Positions 60,924 through 64,000 of a stretch of DNA of 64,000 nt are shown in pieces. Numbering within the stretch: the stretch's first letter is position 1; every line of letters begins with the position of its first letter. The DNA is from Clostridiales bacterium (GTDB taxonomy: Bacteria > Bacillota > Clostridia > Saccharofermentanales > Saccharofermentanaceae), in assembly GCA_017527865.1 (NCBI GenBank), contig JAFXPN010000026.1, positions 37,317-101,316 on the forward strand, written 5' to 3'. Under the pieces are notes generated by a model. That model was not told the DNA's origin. It saw only the letters and a list, made by a program, of their open reading frames with translations, and made no database searches. The position numbers and the translations under genes were made by a program.

Positions 60924-61742
60924 TCAGTCGTTGGTATATGTGAAGTAGTAATATGTATACCCGTTGCTGTTGTTGTACGGAAGCTCATCTACGGTAAAAA
61001 GACCCGATGCGATGTTAAGATTCTCAAGTCTGTCTCCGAGCTGTGAGTTCGCGCATCCGCAGTAGAAGACTGCTCCGTCATAATCCACGGGACAGATAAC
61101 GCTGACTGTAAGTGTCATGACAGGATAGCTGTTATCCGATTCAAATTCATACTTCAATTCATATGTCTGACCGTCGATCTCTACCGGTACGATGCCGGGA
61201 GCGCTCGCCTGTCTGTATGTAGTATCGGGATCCACCTCAAGGGATATTCCCGTGTAACGGTCAAATACGCTTGCCCAGCAATAACCAAGATCGTCTCCGG
61301 CCGCCGAGTAGTCACAGACAAAGGTTGCTACAACCCTCTTATATCCGTCTTCCATGCCGTCGGTCGTCTCATATATCTCTACGTTGCCTAAAGCCTCGCA
61401 TCTCTGCTCCTCAAACGTATCCATGTCGATAAGGATCCGGCCGTCCCATGACATCAGGGTTGAATCAAATGTGAAATCCCCCTGGGGAGTAATGGTGATA
61501 TCGTGCTCTTCAAGCCACGTCGGCACGGGTGTAGGTGTCGGTGTTGCAGTCGGTTCAGGAGTGGGAGTCGGTGTAGGAGTCGCTTCCTCCTCTTCCTCTT
61601 CTTCGGTCTCCTCTACCTCGACTTCGTCCTCGTCATCATCGCGGTCACGGCGGGAACTTGAGCTGTCGGAGCTGCAGGAAACGATCGAAAAGCACATCGC
61701 AGTTGACAATAATAACGCTAATAATTTCCTCTTCATTTTCAT
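60924..61742 (-). CDS. Lipoprotein with acidic and Thr-Pro linker
   Basis: 272 aa. Signal peptide with lipobox IVSC (Cys about 23), then Ser-rich, Asp/Glu-rich and TPTPTPEPT segments (to about residue 75) that span the wall. A beta-rich C-terminal domain with four cysteines follows. No family recognised. Ribosome site AAGGAGG. Followed by a strong terminator. Confidence 0.75.
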   Translation of the reverse strand: MKMKRKLLALLLSTAMCFSIVSCSSDSSSSRRDRDDDEDEVEVEETEEEEEEEATPTPTPTPEPTATPTPTPVPTWLEEHDITITPQGDFTFDSTLMSWDGRILIDMDTFEEQRCEALGNVEIYETTDGMEDGYKRVVATFVCDYSAAGDDLGYCWASVFDRYTGISLEVDPDTTYRQASAPGIVPVEIDGQTYELKYEFESDNSYPVMTLTVSVICPVDYDGAVFYCGCANSQLGDRLENLNIASGLFTVDELPYNNSNGYTYYYFTYTND

Positions 61743-61777
61743 GCCTCCTTAATAAGCGCCTACATTGTACTCCTCGG

Positions 61778-62110
61778 TCATGGATTTGTTAATTTCCTGT
61801 AGAAAGCTCCGTCAGAGAAACCCCAGACCCTGTATATATACTCATCCGTTCCTTTGACAGACCAGATATACATGGATTCTGAAGAAGAACCGTTCTCAGA
61901 CACCACGCGGCCCAGCCTGACCCCTCTGTCTGAAGAAGTGTATGGGTCATTAGCATCTAATACATACTCATCACTGCCGATCCTGATGTATTCATATTCG
62001 GAACCGTAATAGCTTCCTATTACCCTGTTGGAATAAACAATATATGCCGCCGCAGCCAGCACGATACATATTGCGGCCACGGCAATGATCATTATTCTTC
62101 TTTTATTCAT
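61778..62110 (-). CDS. Small membrane-anchored extracytoplasmic protein
   Basis: 110 aa. An N-terminal membrane helix (residues 6-26) is followed by a small beta-rich domain rich in Tyr, Ser and Gly (SYYGSEYEYIRIGSDEYVL), resembling a simple WD-like or DUF-type sheet. No cysteine lipobox. It lies 35 bp upstream of the lipoprotein gene on the same strand and may be co-transcribed. Function unknown. Confidence 0.65.
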   Translation of the reverse strand: MNKRRIMIIAVAAICIVLAAAAYIVYSNRVIGSYYGSEYEYIRIGSDEYVLDANDPYTSSDRGVRLGRVVSENGSSSESMYIWSVKGTDEYIYRVWGFSDGAFYRKLTNP

Positions 62111-62191
62111 ATACGCTTTACCTCCCGTTCTCTCAAGTGTACTCTATTTGTGGCAAAAACCTGCAACAGAATTGCAGAATCAGAGGTAAAT

Positions 62192-63025
62192 ATGCAAGAC
62201 GGAAAGAAACTGCTGTTTGATTCATTTTGGTCGAGCTCAGGCTGGTCTTACAACGAGATCACGGATGAGGTTTTTCAAACGTGCATAGAGCAGGGGTATA
62301 TGTTCGATCCGCCTGAGATAATTACTCATGATGAATACATGAAAAAACTTGCGGAAGTTGTCAAAAACATCGATCCCAAGGATGTCGCAGATGCTTTTCT
62401 CTACAGCTTATCGACACGGGCTTTGGAATACCGTTCTGCTCTGGGAAGTTACTGGTACGCTGCTGCGGTTCCCGAGCATGAATGGCCCGATGACAAGACT
62501 TATCATTGCCCCGTATGCGGCTGGCATAAGTGGAGTGACAACGACCGGAAACGACACAGAGGCTATAACGTCCTGAACTTCGAGAGATACAAGTGGGGCG
62601 GCGTCCGTCATACAAAGGGACATTATGCGCTTTTTGATCTGGAACAGTTCCTGCTGCTGCCCAAGGTTAAACCGACGGATGAAGATATTAAGCTTTTCGC
62701 GGAGATCCTCGACTGCGCTGCGCAGATGAATCCGGACAAAAAGGTCGGAGAGCTTCAGAAGATCATTACATCTAAGAAGATCATCAAGTCAAACAAAAGC
62801 GAGATGCAGATCCTGCTCGATATCCTGGGTATTTGCGGGATCCTTTCTTCTCCGGAGAATCCGTGTTACGCAGACAGGTTCGTCGATACCTACGGCCGCG
62901 ATCCTGTCGAATACAAGAATGACTACGCCTATCCCACCAACAGATGGCGCGCCTCTGACGGCATAAATACGGACAGACTTAACATCGTTTTTCAGGGATA
63001 TGATGTATTGAAGGACAAGCAATGA
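62192..63025 (+). CDS. Zinc-binding protein of unknown function
   Basis: 277 aa from ATG 62192 (GAGGTAAAT upstream); the earlier GTG at 62150 has no ribosome site. Near residue 115 there is a single Cys-x2-Cys pair (CPVCGWHKWSDNDRKRH), with His following, possibly a zinc finger. A late cysteine pair (CGILSSPENPCYADRF) precedes a conserved-looking end. No recognised family. It overlaps the next gene by 4 bp. Confidence 0.7.
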   Translation: MQDGKKLLFDSFWSSSGWSYNEITDEVFQTCIEQGYMFDPPEIITHDEYMKKLAEVVKNIDPKDVADAFLYSLSTRALEYRSALGSYWYAAAVPEHEWPDDKTYHCPVCGWHKWSDNDRKRHRGYNVLNFERYKWGGVRHTKGHYALFDLEQFLLLPKVKPTDEDIKLFAEILDCAAQMNPDKKVGELQKIITSKKIIKSNKSEMQILLDILGICGILSSPENPCYADRFVDTYGRDPVEYKNDYAYPTNRWRASDGINTDRLNIVFQGYDVLKDKQ

Positions 63026-63441
63026 CTAAGAAGAAGATAATAGCCGTTTTTTCCATACTGATCGTGATCGCTGCTATCATCGCTGTATGTATTGCAATGT
63101 CTTTTTCTAATAAGCAAAGACTGCAGACAACCATACAGAATTTCGGAATTCATGAAACGGATGATGTCACTATTTGCAATTACGATGACAACAGCGGCTT
63201 GTGGCACGATCAGACCATTAACCTGTCGACGCAGAAAGACTTTGACCTGTTCATTAACGAGAACATTATGGCGCAGGTCACCGTCACAGATGAGGAAGAT
63301 ACAAATCTAAGATCGGATCCGCAGGCCATACGCCACGTTATATCGTTTGAATACATCAACGGCAGCCAAACGATCTACGGGAAATTTACTGCAAACAGCA
63401 ACAGCGAAATGAACTATATCTCTCTTTCTATATACGGGTAA
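63022..63441 (+). CDS. Small membrane-anchored protein of unknown function
   Basis: 139 aa. Basic start, then a transmembrane helix (residues 6-28) and a beta-rich extracytoplasmic domain. Overlaps the previous gene (ATGA), so the two are coupled. Its last bases overlap the end of the truncated ATPase on the other strand. No family recognised. Confidence 0.65.
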   Translation: MTKKKIIAVFSILIVIAAIIAVCIAMSFSNKQRLQTTIQNFGIHETDDVTICNYDDNSGLWHDQTINLSTQKDFDLFINENIMAQVTVTDEEDTNLRSDPQAIRHVISFEYINGSQTIYGKFTANSNSEMNYISLSIYG

Positions 63442-63607
63442 ACAACATGAATACCGTCTTACCGCTGCCACGCAAGCCTGAAACCATATATAGAGTGGGA
63501 GAATAAGGTTCAAATGTAAACGCTGATACAACGTCATTTATCAGGACTGCACGTGGAATGGTCTGTAACGGCTCTCTGCCGAACATCAAAGTATAAGGGT
63601 TTTTCAT
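63428..63607 (-). pseudogene. Truncated P-loop ATPase, N-terminal fragment
   Basis: From ATG 63607 (GAGG ribosome site) the frame reads MKNPYTLMFGREPLQTIPRA, then YMVSGLRGSGKTVFM. This matches the first 55 or so residues of a family of ATP-binding proteins of about 400 aa with a GxRGSGKT P-loop. It stops right after the P-loop (LFTRI) and runs into the neighbouring gene, so the rest has been lost. The ribosome site and start are still intact. Confidence 0.75.
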
Positions 63608-63694
63608 ATCAGACCTCACCGTTTATCATTTGATGCCTTTTTTATCCTTCTTTATCATTTTTTGTTTTTTCGTGCGATGAGCATAAAGGTGTCC
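63608..63694. other. Short AT-rich gap with T-runs
   Basis: Region between the truncated ATPase and the next gene, rich in T-runs (TTTTTTATCC and TTTTTTGTTTTTT). No gene seen. Confidence 0.5.
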
Positions 63695-64000
63695 TCATAA
63701 ATCGTCATCATCTAAATATCGATGTTGGAGAATATTTCTGTCGTCAAATCTTGCGATAGCCCTCTCAAACTCTAACTGCCTGACACTAAAGTCAACATCC
63801 ATTTCAGATACAATCTTGGGATCACCTAACAATTGAAATCCGCGCTTCTCCAAGAACAACTTTATATGGCGATACCATATTTCCGGCTCGCCCATTTTTC
63901 CTCCAAGAGATACCAATTTATTATCCTTGTCAAAGAACCAAGGATTAAGACCGACATTATCTGCACTATATTCAGGAGGGCAAAAATACTCGCTGAACAA
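63695..64000 (-). CDS. Unknown protein, partial at window edge
   Basis: The frame is open through the end of the window. The first codon in view is TTG, so either a start or an internal codon. The visible 101 aa are soluble, with a Trp-rich patch (LNPWFFDKDN, then GEPEIWYRHIKLFLEKRGF) and an acidic end (YLDDDDL). No family recognised. Confidence 0.55.
   Translation of the reverse strand: MFSEYFCPPEYSADNVGLNPWFFDKDNKLVSLGGKMGEPEIWYRHIKLFLEKRGFQLLGDPKIVSEMDVDFSVRQLEFERAIARFDDRNILQHRYLDDDDL

Noticed and set aside
62150..62191. GTG start extending the gene at 62192
   Set aside because: No ribosome site precedes it, whereas GAGGTAAAT fits the ATG at 62192.

Overview
The window looks like a chromosomal segment of an anaerobic Bacillota/Clostridia bacterium, plausibly a gut or rumen relative of Lachnospiraceae or Oscillospiraceae. 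Supporting signs are the NAD-type [FeFe] hydrogenase, a ctsR-mcsA-mcsB-clpC operon with CtsR boxes, AGGAGG-type ribosome binding sites, YitT, DUF1846 and DUF4214 proteins, GG-leader peptides and a split cobalamin methionine synthase. Base composition is roughly balanced, with an AT-richer accessory stretch at about 11.3-15.3 kb. The genus cannot be read from the sequence.

Layout. 0-7.8 kb: hydrogenase subunit (5' end outside the window), a double CbbX-type AAA+ ATPase, a divergent hypoxanthine phosphoribosyltransferase coupled to a kinase/nuclease-like fusion, lgt, and a zinc-ribbon membrane protein. 7.8-15.9 kb: accessory region with tRNA-Thr, small peptides, vapBC, two GG-leader peptides, kptA, unknown genes, an AT-rich two-gene unit with an OGG-like protein, and a truncated DUF2779 gene. 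16-24.7 kb: Dus, TetR, zinc-ribbon, SPFH and PrsW membrane proteins, SurE and YitT. 24.7-30.3 kb: a hairpin repeat array, an acidic-repeat DUF4214 protein, tRNA-Ser, a GGDEF protein and DUF2130. 30.3-37.5 kb: ctsR-mcsA-mcsB-clpC, DUF1846 and an MBL-fold hydrolase. 37.6-38.3 kb: hicAB. 38.3-49.3 kb: a four-gene pseudopilin operon led by a protein of about 3158 residues. 49.4-55.2 kb: DUF308, a rifampin-phosphotransferase-like enzyme with its TetR, a second repeat array, an L,D-transpeptidase and a second DUF4214 protein. 55.2-59.2 kb: metF, MetH activation domain and metH. 59.2-64 kb: DUF2975/XRE/YbhB operon, lipoproteins, unknown genes and a truncated ATPase.

The strongest new observation is a shared promoter architecture at four scattered loci. 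A 16-bp palindrome (about TGTCGSTTAANCGACA) has its centre exactly 28.5 bp upstream of a TTGG(A/T)T -35 box, which is followed by a 17-bp spacer and a -10. At three of the four loci a second palindrome copy lies exactly 30 bp further upstream. These promoters precede two GG-leader peptide genes and two Sec-exported DUF4214 genes, which suggests one regulon of exported products. Other notable points: a McsB homologue that has lost its catalytic residues inside an otherwise normal CtsR operon; an HPRT homologue with Arg in place of the catalytic Asp; a giant surface protein carried on a type IV pilin leader; two arrays of 62-63 bp hairpin units sharing the same leader sequence; and several single genes that appear to be leaderless.
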